A stretch of DNA of 62,948 bases from Neoroseomonas terrae (lineage in GTDB: Bacteria > Pseudomonadota > Alphaproteobacteria > Acetobacterales > Acetobacteraceae), in NCBI RefSeq assembly GCF_018129025.1, contig NZ_JAAEDI010000033.1, forward strand, positions 1-62,948. Reading direction: 5' to 3'. The notes beneath the pieces are model-generated. The model ran no database searches, was not told the DNA's origin, and worked only from the letters and a program-made list of their open reading frames with translations. A program made the position numbers and the translations under genes. The first letter of the stretch is position 1, and each line of letters starts with the position of its first letter. This document shows, one piece after another, positions 37,973 to 46,745 of the stretch.

Positions 37973-40654
37973 TCAAGCAATTGTTGCGACAGGGGGATTC
38001 TCTTTCTTCTTTCGCCGCTTCTCCGCCTCCTTGGATCGATCCGTAATAACCGATCGGAACTGTTCGATCTCCTTCAATTCTAATCTCATTTCAGCTGGAG
38101 TCGGCGTAACTACCTGTTTCGGAGCGGCGCTGTCGTGTCCTGATCGTTCGGAAACGCGTTTCATCGCCCAATAGATCTTCCCATAGTCGTCATCCTCAAC
38201 GACGACGGTCTTAAGGCTCAGCGTTTTGACATCGGTGTTGAAGCGCTCGACGACCTTCCCTAGAAGCACCTCTTCCACGAGCCGTTCCCATGTTTCTCGC
38301 AGATCAGTATAAAAATCCTTCACAACTCGCCGATATTCTTCGGTGTTAAAGTCCTGAAATTCCTTCTCGATTTGGTTTGGCCGCTTCTGAAGGGCAGCAA
38401 TTCGAGTTGAAACCTTCTGAGTCGCCCAAGGTTCGTCACCCGAGACGACACCGAATCCCTCGCTTTCGGTTTTGGTGACGACCTGCTGATGCACTTTGAC
38501 CTGTGGGTTGGCTGCGGCTGCGGCCTCCCTGACTTCGTTGAAGAACAGCATGTTGTGCGTGAAGATGATGATCTGCTTGCCCTTGCTTGCTTCCGCGACC
38601 AAACGCTGGGCGACTTTGCGAATGCGGATGTGATCAAGCGATGACACAGGATCATCGATCACCAGACCATGCATCGCCGTGTCAGCTTCGACCTCAGCGA
38701 GGAAGCACGCCAGAGCCAGCGCACGTTGCTCACCTTCGCTAAGCACTTCGCGATTGGGCGCTGCGACCTTTGCCTTCAGTCCGACTGAAAAGTAGCTGGC
38801 GCCGTCATCGCTTTTATCACTCACGGCAAACGGGAGATGCATAAGATCAAGATTCTCGATCTCCTTCTGTATACCCACCTGAAGGCCTGTCGCAACCACC
38901 CGACGGCGAACAGTCGTGATCAAGTTGGAGAGTTGAAGGTTACCGACGAGACTTAAGCATTTAGTGAGCTTCGCGTGCTGATCTAATGCATCACGGCGCG
39001 CCTTAATGACGCTCACGTTGTTCTTCATCCATTGCTTGTCTCTAAGAGATGAGAGGCGAGAAACCAATTTCGTTTTTTCAACATCATCGGTAGCTAGCGC
39101 AGCTTGCGCCAGTGCTTCATTTGACAGTGTCACGATTTCCGTTTTGACATCGGTTACGATCGAGGCGGGGAGTGCGGAAACCTCGGTGAAGTCGCCAGAG
39201 GTTGCTGCCTTCAGTAGGATGTTCCGATGAGCGATAGAGGCCTCGATGTATGCCTTGATGCCTTCGGCCAAGGCATTCCGTTCCGTGGACATGGCTGCGA
39301 ACTCGGCCAAGTCCCGCTGCACCATCGCTTTCGAAGGAAGCGAGAGCTCTCTCAGCACAGTTAGCTCGCGCTCAAGTTCAACCTTGGTTTTTGAAGCAAG
39401 CTTGTTCGCCTCTCCGGCGATGAACTTCTTGAAGCGTTCGACCCGTGCGCTTGCCTGTGAGTCCAACGGCTGCTGGCAGAGCGCACAAAGGTCTCCTACT
39501 GCGTGGGGTAATTCGTCACCAAGGTCATTTGCGGCGATGTAGGCGCTCGCGAATTCAAACATCAGCTTCCACGGTTCCCGCCCCACCCCGGGAAGCGACT
39601 CGCTACTGAACCGCGTGTCCGCATCCATGTTAGCCGCAGTCGCAGCCGTCACGGCGGCATCCACTTTCGCCCTAAGATCGGCAGTGATGCTCGCCGCCAA
39701 GCTGACTTCGATGAGTTCGAGCGTCGCGAGAGTCGAAGTCAGCGCTGTGCCGCAGCGCTGATAACATGCGGCCATGGCAGCTGGATCTTGGGCAAGCGTT
39801 GTCACAAGCGATGCGAGTTCGTTTTCTTCGCAAGGTGTTAAGGTTGCGAGTTCCGCGATGTATTCCGGGGTTGGAAGAACCTTCCTCGGAAGCAGCGCCG
39901 CGATGACTTTCGTTGCGATCATCCCATCGGGCGCATACCCACCCGGGAGCGGCACCTTGATTTGACCGTCCAGAGCTTTTCGTTCAGCCGTGAACGTCGC
40001 ATCCATTTCACTGCGGTGAGCAGCATGGCTTTCGAGGATCGCGATGTCGCGCGGAAGGAATGCGACACGGTTCTGCTTGTCGATGTAGAAACGCGCGTTG
40101 GAAGAGTCGAAGACAGAGATGTTGCGCAGCGCCTTCGGCGTGGGCGAGCCATCTGTCCATTGCTCTTCGGCGACGGGATCGCCGTCCTTCGCGATATAGC
40201 GGACCAAAGCGCGCGCTGACGGCTTGGTCCCTTCCTCGAATATATTGCCAAGTAGACTGTCTCTCGTCGCACTGCGGCAGAGAGCCTTGGTGATGCGACA
40301 GTAACCGCTCTTCCCCGTTCCATTGTCGCCGTAAATCAGGGTCACGCCATCGAGCGCAAAAGAGAGACGTTGGTCTCTGGCAAGCCGCCCTATGTGTTCA
40401 ACAGGCCCAAGAGAGCATAGCACGGGACGCGAGGTATCAGCGCTCCCCGAACCTAGCTGATCTACACTTACAGCAGTGTAAGTGGGTGCCGGATCAACCA
40501 GAAATCCCGCGGCATGCCGGACGTTCTTCTCAATTTTATCTTTGTCCCCCTGGGACAGGACAAAGGATTCGGAGCTTGCGTGTCGTCGGAGGGCGTCGCC
40601 TACCCACGGCAACTGCTTTGATGACCAGTCGATGATATCGTTGTTCTCGGACAT
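37973..40654 (-). CDS. Zinc-hook AAA/ABC-type ATPase, candidate defence effector
   Basis: An 893-residue SMC/RecF-like ATPase. The N-terminus (IIDWSSKQLPWVGDALRRH) and Walker A GDNGTGKS (109-116) match a widespread family of large solitary ATPases. A mid-protein CALC (Cys390, Cys393) followed by helical heptad-like sequence looks like a zinc hook. The second half has signature LSEGEQRAL (638-646), Walker B GLVIDDPVSSLD (663-674) and H-loop His700. The tail (780-893) has Arg786-x3-Glu790 in LRETWERLVEEVL and His840 in RSGHD, reminiscent of the R/E/H residues of PrrC/RloC anticodon nucleases. That nuclease link is a hypothesis. Confidence 0.75.
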   Translation of the reverse strand: MSENNDIIDWSSKQLPWVGDALRRHASSESFVLSQGDKDKIEKNVRHAAGFLVDPAPTYTAVSVDQLGSGSADTSRPVLCSLGPVEHIGRLARDQRLSFALDGVTLIYGDNGTGKSGYCRITKALCRSATRDSLLGNIFEEGTKPSARALVRYIAKDGDPVAEEQWTDGSPTPKALRNISVFDSSNARFYIDKQNRVAFLPRDIAILESHAAHRSEMDATFTAERKALDGQIKVPLPGGYAPDGMIATKVIAALLPRKVLPTPEYIAELATLTPCEENELASLVTTLAQDPAAMAACYQRCGTALTSTLATLELIEVSLAASITADLRAKVDAAVTAATAANMDADTRFSSESLPGVGREPWKLMFEFASAYIAANDLGDELPHAVGDLCALCQQPLDSQASARVERFKKFIAGEANKLASKTKVELERELTVLRELSLPSKAMVQRDLAEFAAMSTERNALAEGIKAYIEASIAHRNILLKAATSGDFTEVSALPASIVTDVKTEIVTLSNEALAQAALATDDVEKTKLVSRLSSLRDKQWMKNNVSVIKARRDALDQHAKLTKCLSLVGNLQLSNLITTVRRRVVATGLQVGIQKEIENLDLMHLPFAVSDKSDDGASYFSVGLKAKVAAPNREVLSEGEQRALALACFLAEVEADTAMHGLVIDDPVSSLDHIRIRKVAQRLVAEASKGKQIIIFTHNMLFFNEVREAAAAANPQVKVHQQVVTKTESEGFGVVSGDEPWATQKVSTRIAALQKRPNQIEKEFQDFNTEEYRRVVKDFYTDLRETWERLVEEVLLGKVVERFNTDVKTLSLKTVVVEDDDYGKIYWAMKRVSERSGHDSAAPKQVVTPTPAEMRLELKEIEQFRSVITDRSKEAEKRRKKKENPPVATIA

Positions 40655-40900
40655 AGGTCGACATCATCAAAAAATTGAGAGACTGGGAAGTCCCTCATCC
40701 ATATCGGGAAGTGGGCGACACGTCACTGGGATAGCGTGCCCCCGACCTGCCGTGGGGCTATCGAGGATCGCCCTGCTCAGGCGAACAGGCAGGGGACGGC
40801 GACGGCCATGAAGAACATCTGGCGCGCTTCTGACTTGTAGGCAGAAGGGGCTACCCTTCCGTCATCCCGAACTAGCAGGCCGCACGGGGACTCCACTTCG

Positions 40901-41335
40901 TCACCACATCGCCCCGCCGAACGACCAATCGCTGCCAAGTTCGATCTCGCTCGTATGAGATTCGAGCCCGTATCGACAGGTGAATGTGCCCGTCGCTAGG
41001 TAGCGACCTGACGGGCCATTCTGAACCGAAGCTATACCGCGCAGCACGAGCCTGTCGCCCTCCACCGTTTCGGACGGCGGGCCTCGGAACTGCAAGACCA
41101 TCATGGGCGCCCCCGATCCGGCAGCGCGTGACAGAATGCCCCTCCTACACGCGTCTTGGGCTCCGAAACGAACAATGGCCGCGCGACGCTCAGCTTCCTG
41201 TCGCGTGAGCGTCGGTGTCCCCGCGTTCCCGCCGCCCGCACCCGTCGCCGCGGCACCCCCAGGTGCTGGCACGCGATCGTCTGCCAACGCGGGGAAAGCC
41301 AGCGCGACATACATCATGAGGGCCGCACGGCGCAC
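40901..41335 (-). CDS. Hypothetical exported protein, 144 aa
   Basis: The GTG at 41335 gives a short signal peptide (MRRAALMMYVALAFPALADD), so I prefer it to a much longer upstream start. The mature region has a Gly/Ala linker and then a domain with two cysteines (ACRRG and FTCRYG). The family is not recognised. It lies 4 bp after the stop of the membrane-protein gene and is probably co-transcribed with it. Confidence 0.55.
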   Translation of the reverse strand: MRRAALMMYVALAFPALADDRVPAPGGAAATGAGGGNAGTPTLTRQEAERRAAIVRFGAQDACRRGILSRAAGSGAPMMVLQFRGPPSETVEGDRLVLRGIASVQNGPSGRYLATGTFTCRYGLESHTSEIELGSDWSFGGAMW

Positions 41336-41339
41336 GGCC

Positions 41340-41819
41340 TTAAGCTCGCAGATCAAGCGCGACAACGGCACTCTCCATGGTCGATTCTTTGACCTGCCGG
41401 CCCGTCGCTGAATGACGAAAAGTGACGCCGCCGAGCGTGGTTGATGCAGTCCAACCTTGCTTTTCAGCGTCCGAAATGAGCTTTCGCCAGCCGTCTGCGC
41501 CGGCGGGATAGCGTGGCCGGGCAACGGCCTCGGAACTCGCGTCCGCCCTAGGGCTCGCGTCAACGCTGGCGTTCAGGCTGGGAGGCATCCCCTGAGGCTC
41601 AGCAACGGCGCTGCCTCGCGCCAAACTCTCGATCGCCCGAGCAAAGCAATAAGGGATGATGACATAGGCCAACGCGAGCCCGGCGCCTGCTGCTTGCTGA
41701 GGCGCACTCACTGCGGCGAGGTGGACTTCAACGATTTGAAAGGCAGCAAGAGCGGCACCGATAAGGACCGCAATCCATGAGATTATAGAGATCAAATCAA
41801 CCCCCGGCTTCCTAGCCAC
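41340..41819 (-). CDS. Hypothetical two-helix membrane protein, 159 aa
   Basis: Two transmembrane segments (LISIISWIAVLIGAALAAFQ and GAGLALAYVIIPYCFARAIE) are followed by a flexible Ser/Ala region. A small C-terminal domain (GWRKLISDAEKQGWTASTT then GVTFRHSATGRQV) completes it. The family is not recognised. It pairs with the downstream exported protein. Confidence 0.55.
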   Translation of the reverse strand: MARKPGVDLISIISWIAVLIGAALAAFQIVEVHLAAVSAPQQAAGAGLALAYVIIPYCFARAIESLARGSAVAEPQGMPPSLNASVDASPRADASSEAVARPRYPAGADGWRKLISDAEKQGWTASTTLGGVTFRHSATGRQVKESTMESAVVALDLRA

Positions 41820-42158
41820 CCGACTACAGCACCCACGAGCGATTATGTCACGGGATGGTGAGCGGCTCGCCGACGCAGGCCGAACACCCCTCTCGCCCGG
41901 TTTGCTCGTTTCAGCTACACACTTTGCTCCACCAGCCGGCCGGCTGGCGCCTGAATGCCTTCATATTGCTGGGTTTGGTGGCGCTGCGGTGCACAATCCC
42001 CTCAGCTCCACCCCCCAACTCCTCAGGGCGCTGTGGTGCTTTGGCCCTACACGAATGTTCGTTCGTCTCTTTTTTTGATCTAAATGTGAGTATTTTGTGA
42101 ATAGAAAGTCCCTTCCGGGCGCGCACTATCTAACACCTTCACCCCCGGGAGGCCGCCA
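41820..42158. other. 339-bp gap between divergent hypothetical genes
   Basis: No gene is supported. It contains ACGAATGTTCGT (42051-42062) followed by a run of seven T near 42070, which might terminate plus-strand transcription. An AT-rich patch (about 42070-42135) likely holds the promoter of the next plus-strand gene. Confidence 0.4.
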
Positions 42159-42554
42159 ATGGCCGTTCTATCGTCGCTATCCTTTGAGGCCGGGCCGCGG
42201 TCCCTCTCCAGCACCATCGGACGCCTTGATCTCTACGGCCGCATCACAGAGCGGCACCTGCGCTGGGCTTGGTTGGCGTTGGTGAAGGAAGGCCCCAGCC
42301 TTGAGATCATCGCCGGTCCTCTCGCGGTAACCGTCTCCTGGGGCAACATGGCGAACACAGACCCGGCGGCCCGTGTATGGGCGTGGCGGCGGGCCGAGGC
42401 GGCCGACGCCAGCCACCAGAGCATGCTCGAAGATGAGTGCGCGGACGTCCTGCCTGCACAACTGGCCTTCGAGGACCAGCGCCGCGAGCCTACGCGGTGC
42501 CCTTACCTCTCCGTCATTGAAGGAGGTCGGGCGGTTACCTCGGCCATCTCCTAA
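42159..42554 (+). CDS. Hypothetical protein, 131 aa
   Basis: The product has ITERHLRWAWLALVKEGPSLEIIAGPLAVTVSWGNM and an acidic C-terminal half. The ATG is preceded by GGGAGG eight to thirteen bases upstream. I do not recognise it. Its 3' end overlaps the converging next gene by four bases, so both frames are tightly packed. Confidence 0.5.
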   Translation: MAVLSSLSFEAGPRSLSSTIGRLDLYGRITERHLRWAWLALVKEGPSLEIIAGPLAVTVSWGNMANTDPAARVWAWRRAEAADASHQSMLEDECADVLPAQLAFEDQRREPTRCPYLSVIEGGRAVTSAIS

Positions 42555-42835
42555 AAGCCTGCGGCGTCATCAGGGTGGCGTAGCGCCCAAAGGCGCTCGT
42601 AGGCCGCCACCAAGCTGTCTACGTCCTTGCGCCGGTTCGGGCTTGGTCCTGGGCGGGTCGCAATCCGCTCCAGCGTCCGCAGAAGTTCCCCGGCTACTTC
42701 CAGGTCGCGCTGATCGCAGGCGTGATGGAAGGCGACCAGTAACTTGTCGGAAAGCCGCCGGCCGCGCGTTCTAGGGGTCGCTGTCTCGCCGACTGTCCGC
42801 AGTTCCGGCCCGCCTCTGCCCGCACCGTCCACCAC
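42551..42835 (-). CDS. Small helical protein, 94 aa, family common in Rhodospirillales
   Basis: The C-terminal part (RRLSDKLLVAFHHACDQRDLEVAGELLRTLE, then SLVAAYERLWALRH) is a helical module I associate with small hypothetical proteins of Rhodospirillales. I chose GTG at 42835 with GAGGA just upstream; the next codon is also GTG, and a much longer upstream frame lacks family-like sequence. Function unknown. Confidence 0.5.
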   Translation of the reverse strand: MVDGAGRGGPELRTVGETATPRTRGRRLSDKLLVAFHHACDQRDLEVAGELLRTLERIATRPGPSPNRRKDVDSLVAAYERLWALRHPDDAAGF

Positions 42836-43107
42836 GGTTCCTCGCCCAGCCGATGAAACGTTACGGATATGAGTCTTACCGCTGACCGCCCGTGGCTCAA
42901 GGATGTCGCGGTCACATTCGCGGCAGACGTTCGGGCTCTCGTTCCCGGCCACTGGACTCCGTCCGGACTGCGGGATGCACCTGGATCGCTCGCCAGTGTT
43001 CTTGCTACGTTCTCTTTCCTGGGGCATCCTCCCGGGCATGTCGGACGTCCCCGCCGCCCAAACGCCCCGACCGCCCTCCACTCCACGCCCTACTGACCGC
43101 CGCAACG

Positions 43108-43350
43108 ATGCGCCGGCTGGACCAAGTCCGGCAGATCGCCGTTGCCCGGGGAGACACCGCGCAGACGGTCACGGAGGACATGCGGGCCGTGCTTCTCGCC
43201 TGGCACCCCGCGTTGCCCCTGCCCATGATCGACAGCGTCGTCGCCATGCTGGAGGCAGACACCCAGCCCAACCCGCCGCAACACCGGGTAGTCCGCCGGT
43301 TCGCTCGCCGGCTTGGCTTCCGGTCCGCCGCTGGGGACGATGCGCCATGA
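43108..43350 (+). CDS. Hypothetical protein, 80 aa
   Basis: A small Arg-rich protein (MRRLDQVRQIAVARGDTAQTV, with a C-terminal VVRRFARRLGF). It is supported mainly by its four-base overlap (ATGA) with the zinc-ribbon gene that follows, which suggests translational coupling. The family is not recognised. Confidence 0.4.
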   Translation: MRRLDQVRQIAVARGDTAQTVTEDMRAVLLAWHPALPLPMIDSVVAMLEADTQPNPPQHRVVRRFARRLGFRSAAGDDAP

Positions 43351-43571
43351 AGCCCCGCCGGGGTGCAGTCTCGATGCTGGACGCGTCAGCGTCGGACGCT
43401 GCGGAGGCCGGGCAGTGGGTTGCGGTGGCGTGCCGCTGCGGGCACCGGACGGCCTTGGGGCCGCACCGGTATGGCGGGGCGACGTGTCGGCTGCGGGACT
43501 TGGCGCGGCTGCTCCGATGCCAGCAATGCGGGACACGGGGCGCGGTCAGGGTATGGCTGTCGGAGCGATAA
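43347..43571 (+). CDS. Zinc-ribbon-like protein, 74 aa
   Basis: Cys29-x-Cys31 (CRCG) and Cys58-x2-Cys61 (CQQCG) flank an Arg/Leu helix (LRDLARLLR), giving a treble-clef or ribbon pattern seen in small proteins of related bacteria. It is likely a nucleic-acid-binding or structural zinc protein. Coupled to the preceding 80-residue gene. Confidence 0.55.
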   Translation: MKPRRGAVSMLDASASDAAEAGQWVAVACRCGHRTALGPHRYGGATCRLRDLARLLRCQQCGTRGAVRVWLSER

Positions 43572-43703
43572 CGGCTGCCCCGCAATCCGCCTGGGAAGGC
43601 TGAGTTCAGCGAAGGAGACGCGTGCGCCGCCAGAGCACCGTCGATGCCGATCTCTGAACACCGCCGCCGGTGTGCACCTTCCTTCTCTTCGCTGCCTGCC
43701 CGA

Positions 43704-43950
43704 TCAGAACCAGTGCCGGTTCATGCGGGCCAGGAACTTCGCATCCACCGCGCAGCCGGATGCATCGCCGATCACCGCATCCACGCCGCAAATGGGGCAC
43801 AGCGCAGTTTGGCTGCCGTCCGTCCATGTCCTTGATGGCAGCGGGAGGAAAAGTCCCGCAGCAAGAGAAGCATCCACACAGCGAACTCGCCTCGATCTCT
43901 GCGCGGTGCAGAGCGGAACGGCCATGCGCTCGAATCTCGTCCTCGCCCAT
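43704..43950 (-). pseudogene. Frameshifted small cysteine-rich cytoplasmic protein
   Basis: Read on the minus strand from the ATG at 43950, one frame gives IRAHGRSALHR, then LCGCFSCCGTFPPAAIKD. After about nt 43835 the family-like sequence continues in another frame (TWTDGSQTALCPICGVDA, then VIGDASG to FLARMNRHWF), ending at the TGA at 43704. Joined, these make an about 80-residue protein with two Cys pairs, of a family I know from small cytoplasmic proteins. A single-base change near ATCAAGGACATGG separates the halves. It is either a decayed gene or a sequencing error. Confidence 0.65.
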
Positions 43951-44041
43951 AAAGCCCCCCGTGCGACTGCTCGCCCGTCATATGCCCAGCACAACGGGAT
44001 CTCACCGCGAGCGCTGCGCGGGCTATTGTCGCGCCTGCCGC

Positions 44042-44058
44042 ACTGTCCCACCATGGTC
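44042..44058 (+). repeat. Right copy of the 17-bp direct end repeat
   Basis: ACTGTCCCACCATGGTC, identical to 30513-30529, 68 bp inside the right att core. Confidence 0.55.
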
Positions 44059-44085
44059 ACACCACCTACTCCAGCCGGGCCTTCC

Positions 44086-44103
44086 GGCTCAGTAGATCAA
44101 TGG
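44086..44103 (+). repeat. Right copy of the 18-bp end repeat
   Basis: GGCTCAGTAGATCAATGG, matching the inverted left copy at 17 of 18 positions, 22 bp inside the right att core. Confidence 0.6.
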
Positions 44104-44125
44104 CTTATCGGCCGCACGCTGGGGG

Positions 44126-44143
44126 TCCAGGTCCCCCAGCCAC
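44126..44143 (+). other. attR core
   Basis: TCCAGGTCCCCCAGCCAC, an exact copy of the tRNA-Gln 3' end without the rest of a tRNA. Beyond it normal chromosome resumes with the 3' end of sdaA 21 bp away. Confidence 0.88.
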
Positions 44144-44163
44144 TTCCCTCGCAGGCCCCGCGC

Positions 44164-45546
44164 TCAACACGCAATCGCGTTCACCGCCAGCCCGCCCTGC
44201 GACGTCTCCTTGTACTTCGACGACATATCGCGCCCGGTCTCGCGCATGGTTCGGATCACCTGGTCCAGGCTGACATGGTGGATGCCGTCCCCGTGTAGCG
44301 CGAGCCGCGCGGCGTTGATCGCCTTCGCCGCGCCCAGCGCGTTGCGTTCGATGCAGGGGATCTGAACCAACCCACCGATCGGATCGCAGGTCAGCCCGAG
44401 ATTGTGCTCGAGCCCGATCTCCGCCGCATTCTCGACCTGGGCATTGTTGCCGCCGAGCGCAGCGGCGAGCCCCGCCGCAGCCATCGCCGAGGCGGAGCCG
44501 ACCTCGCCCTGGCAACCGACCTCGGCGCCGGAGATTGAAGCGTTTCGCTTGATCAGCGACCCGACCGCTGCGGCGGCGAGCAGGAAGGTCTCAATGCCAC
44601 GCTGGTCCGCGCCAGGGACGAAGGTGGTGTAGTAGCGAAGCACCGCCGGCACGATGCCGGCCGCACCATTGGTCGGCGCGGTCACGACGCGACCGCCGGC
44701 GGCGTTCTCCTCATTCACCGCGAGCGCGTAGAGATTGACCCAGTCCATGCCGAGCAGGGGATCCACCTCGTTGCGGCCCTCGCGATTGAGCAGGCGCTGA
44801 TACAGCCCCGGGGCCCGGCGGCGTACATGCAGCCCGCCCGGCAATTCGCCGGTCTGCCGCAGGCCGCGGTCGATGCAGGCGCCCATCGCTGCCCAGATGC
44901 GCGCGATGCCCTCCGCGATCTCGGCGTCGTCGCGCGTGGCCCGTTCGTTCTCGCGTTGCAGCTCGGCGATGGACAGGCCCGCCGCCTCGGCCACGGCGAG
45001 CAAAGATGCCGATGTCTCGAAGGGATATGGAACGGCGGGGACGCCACCATCGTTGGACGCGCCGTCTTCGCCTTCCTCGACGATGAAGCCGCCGCCTACG
45101 GAAAAGAAGACGCGGCGGAGCGGCGTGCCCTCCCGCGGCATCGCCCGGAAGGCCAGCCCGTTCGGATGCTGCGGCAGGGATTCGCGCCGATGGAACAGGA
45201 TGTCGGCATCCGGGTCGAAGCGCAGCGTCGTGCCGCCCGGCCCCGGCAATGCGCGCGTCTCCCGCAACCGCGCGATCATCCCGGGAACCGCATCGGGATC
45301 GACCGTGTCCGGCCGCTCCCCGAGCAGCCCGAGCATGACCGCCTGGTCCGTCGCATGGCCTTTGCCGGTGAGCGCGAGAGACCCGTAGAGATCGACGGCG
45401 ACCGACACGAAGCCATCCGCCGGCAGTTCGGAGACGAAGCGCCGCGCGGCGACCATCGGGCCCACGGTGTGCGAGCTCGACGGCCCGATGCCGATGCGAA
45501 AAAGGTCGAAAAGCCCAACCCAGGCGGGCGATGCTGTGTCGGCCAT
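44164..45546 (-). CDS. sdaA: L-serine ammonia-lyase (iron-sulfur type)
   Basis: A 460-residue single-chain enzyme deaminating serine to pyruvate. It has [17 protein letters not shown] near the N-terminus, and [17 protein letters not shown]. Iron-sulfur cysteines are in [23 protein letters not shown] and the extreme C-terminal NAIAC. The length fits the fused alpha/beta form. It lies immediately right of the integrated element, and its 3' end is intact. It may act with glycine cleavage in one-carbon metabolism. Confidence 0.96.
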   Translation of the reverse strand: MADTASPAWVGLFDLFRIGIGPSSSHTVGPMVAARRFVSELPADGFVSVAVDLYGSLALTGKGHATDQAVMLGLLGERPDTVDPDAVPGMIARLRETRALPGPGGTTLRFDPDADILFHRRESLPQHPNGLAFRAMPREGTPLRRVFFSVGGGFIVEEGEDGASNDGGVPAVPYPFETSASLLAVAEAAGLSIAELQRENERATRDDAEIAEGIARIWAAMGACIDRGLRQTGELPGGLHVRRRAPGLYQRLLNREGRNEVDPLLGMDWVNLYALAVNEENAAGGRVVTAPTNGAAGIVPAVLRYYTTFVPGADQRGIETFLLAAAAVGSLIKRNASISGAEVGCQGEVGSASAMAAAGLAAALGGNNAQVENAAEIGLEHNLGLTCDPIGGLVQIPCIERNALGAAKAINAARLALHGDGIHHVSLDQVIRTMRETGRDMSSKYKETSQGGLAVNAIAC

Positions 45547-45639
45547 GGCGGCGTCATGTCAGCCGCCATGGCCTCGTGACTCAAGCGAAAACCGCGAATC
45601 TTCGCTTATCAGGCCTCGACGGCCCGCTCGCCCGGCTCC

Positions 45640-46680
45640 CTACGCGCCGAGTTCCTTCCGTACGATCGCCGCGCCATCCGCGAGCGCCTTCAGCTTGGCG
45701 AAGGCGCGGTCACGCGGCAGGTACTTCATGCCGCAGTCAGGCGCCGGCACCAGCCGGTCGGCCGGCAGCACGCGCAGGCCGGCACGGATGCGCTCAGCGA
45801 CCACCTCCGGCGTCTCCACCTCCTTCGTGCCGAGGTCGAGCATGCCGAGCATCACCGTCTTGCCCGGCAGATCCTTCAGGATACCGAGGTCGAGCTTCGG
45901 CTGCGCCGCCTCGATCGAGATCTGCTGCGCCATCGCGCCGGACAGCTCCGGCAGGAAGGAGTAGCCGCTCGGCTTGTCGTTCACCATCGCCGCATAGCCG
46001 AAGCATAGATGGATGACGGTGGTGCCCTCGATCCCCTCCAGGGCGCGGTTCACCGCAGTGATGGCGTAGCGGCGGGCTTCATCCGGGAAGGCCTGCATCC
46101 AGGGCTCGTCGAGCTGGATGACATCCGCGCCGGCGGCCTTCAGGTCGCGGATCTCCTCGTTCAGCGCGGCGGCGAAGTCCATCGCGAGCTCGGCATCGTC
46201 GCCGTAGAACTCGTTCTTCGACTGCCGTGTCATGGTGAAGGGGCCGGGCAGTGTGATCTTCACCTGGTGGTCGGTGTTGGCGCGGGCGAAGGCGACGTCG
46301 CGCACCTCGACCGGCCGGGCACGGCGCACACGCCCCGTCACGCGCGGCACGACGGTCGGCTTGCCGGTGCGGCCGACCACCTCCGCCGGCCTGTCGCGGT
46401 CGATGCCGTCCAGCGCGGATGCGAAGTGGTTGGAATAGCTTTCGCGCCGGATCTCGCCATCGGTGATGATGTCGATGCCGGCGCGTTCCATGTCGCGCAT
46501 GGCGACCAGCGTCGCGTCGTCCTGCGCCCCGGTCAGGTGGTCCCCGGGGATGCGCCACAGTTCCGGCACCCGGACGCGCGGCACGAGCCGACCGCGCAGG
46601 ATATCGTGATCGACCAGCCAGGCGGGTTGCGGATAGCTGCCGACGACGGTCGTCGGCAGGATGGGCAGGGGGCGTGTCAT
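45640..46680 (-). CDS. Short MetE-like methyltransferase (C-terminal-domain only)
   Basis: A 346-residue UROD/MetE-fold protein. It corresponds to the catalytic C-terminal half of cobalamin-independent methionine synthase: TTVVGSYPQPAWL at the start, VIQLDEPWMQAFPD, zinc ligands His-x-Cys in VIHLCFGYA and a further Cys in PDCGMKYLPR. Without the N-terminal folate-binding half, relatives use other methyl donors or act in catabolism, so the donor is unknown. The ATG at 46680 has GGAGAG upstream. It lies 65 bp after a Bug-type binding protein, probably the same transcript. Confidence 0.85.
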   Translation of the reverse strand: MTRPLPILPTTVVGSYPQPAWLVDHDILRGRLVPRVRVPELWRIPGDHLTGAQDDATLVAMRDMERAGIDIITDGEIRRESYSNHFASALDGIDRDRPAEVVGRTGKPTVVPRVTGRVRRARPVEVRDVAFARANTDHQVKITLPGPFTMTRQSKNEFYGDDAELAMDFAAALNEEIRDLKAAGADVIQLDEPWMQAFPDEARRYAITAVNRALEGIEGTTVIHLCFGYAAMVNDKPSGYSFLPELSGAMAQQISIEAAQPKLDLGILKDLPGKTVMLGMLDLGTKEVETPEVVAERIRAGLRVLPADRLVPAPDCGMKYLPRDRAFAKLKALADGAAIVRKELGA

Positions 46681-46745
46681 CGCGTTCTCTCCGGTGTGGT
46701 TCCGGGGCAGAAGAATGCCCCTGCCCCGTCGCTGCAAGTCGCGCG

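Larger units (their letters stand above)
30423..44143. mobile_element. Integrative element (about 13.7 kb) in tRNA-Gln
   Basis: Bounded by an exact 18-bp direct repeat of the tRNA-Gln 3' end (TCCAGGTCCCCCAGCCAC). A tyrosine recombinase lies at the left end, and the cargo of mostly hypothetical genes has lower, uneven GC than the flanks. Additional repeat pairs lie just inside both ends. Genes outside it are ordinary housekeeping genes (Ppx/GppA to the left, sdaA to the right). No conjugation genes are seen, so it is more likely a genomic island or mobilisable element than a self-transmissible ICE. Excision is not shown. Confidence 0.88.

Noticed and set aside
30423..44143. Complete prophage
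   Set aside because: Apart from the integrase and an HTH protein vaguely like a small terminase, there are no capsid, portal, tail or lysis genes.
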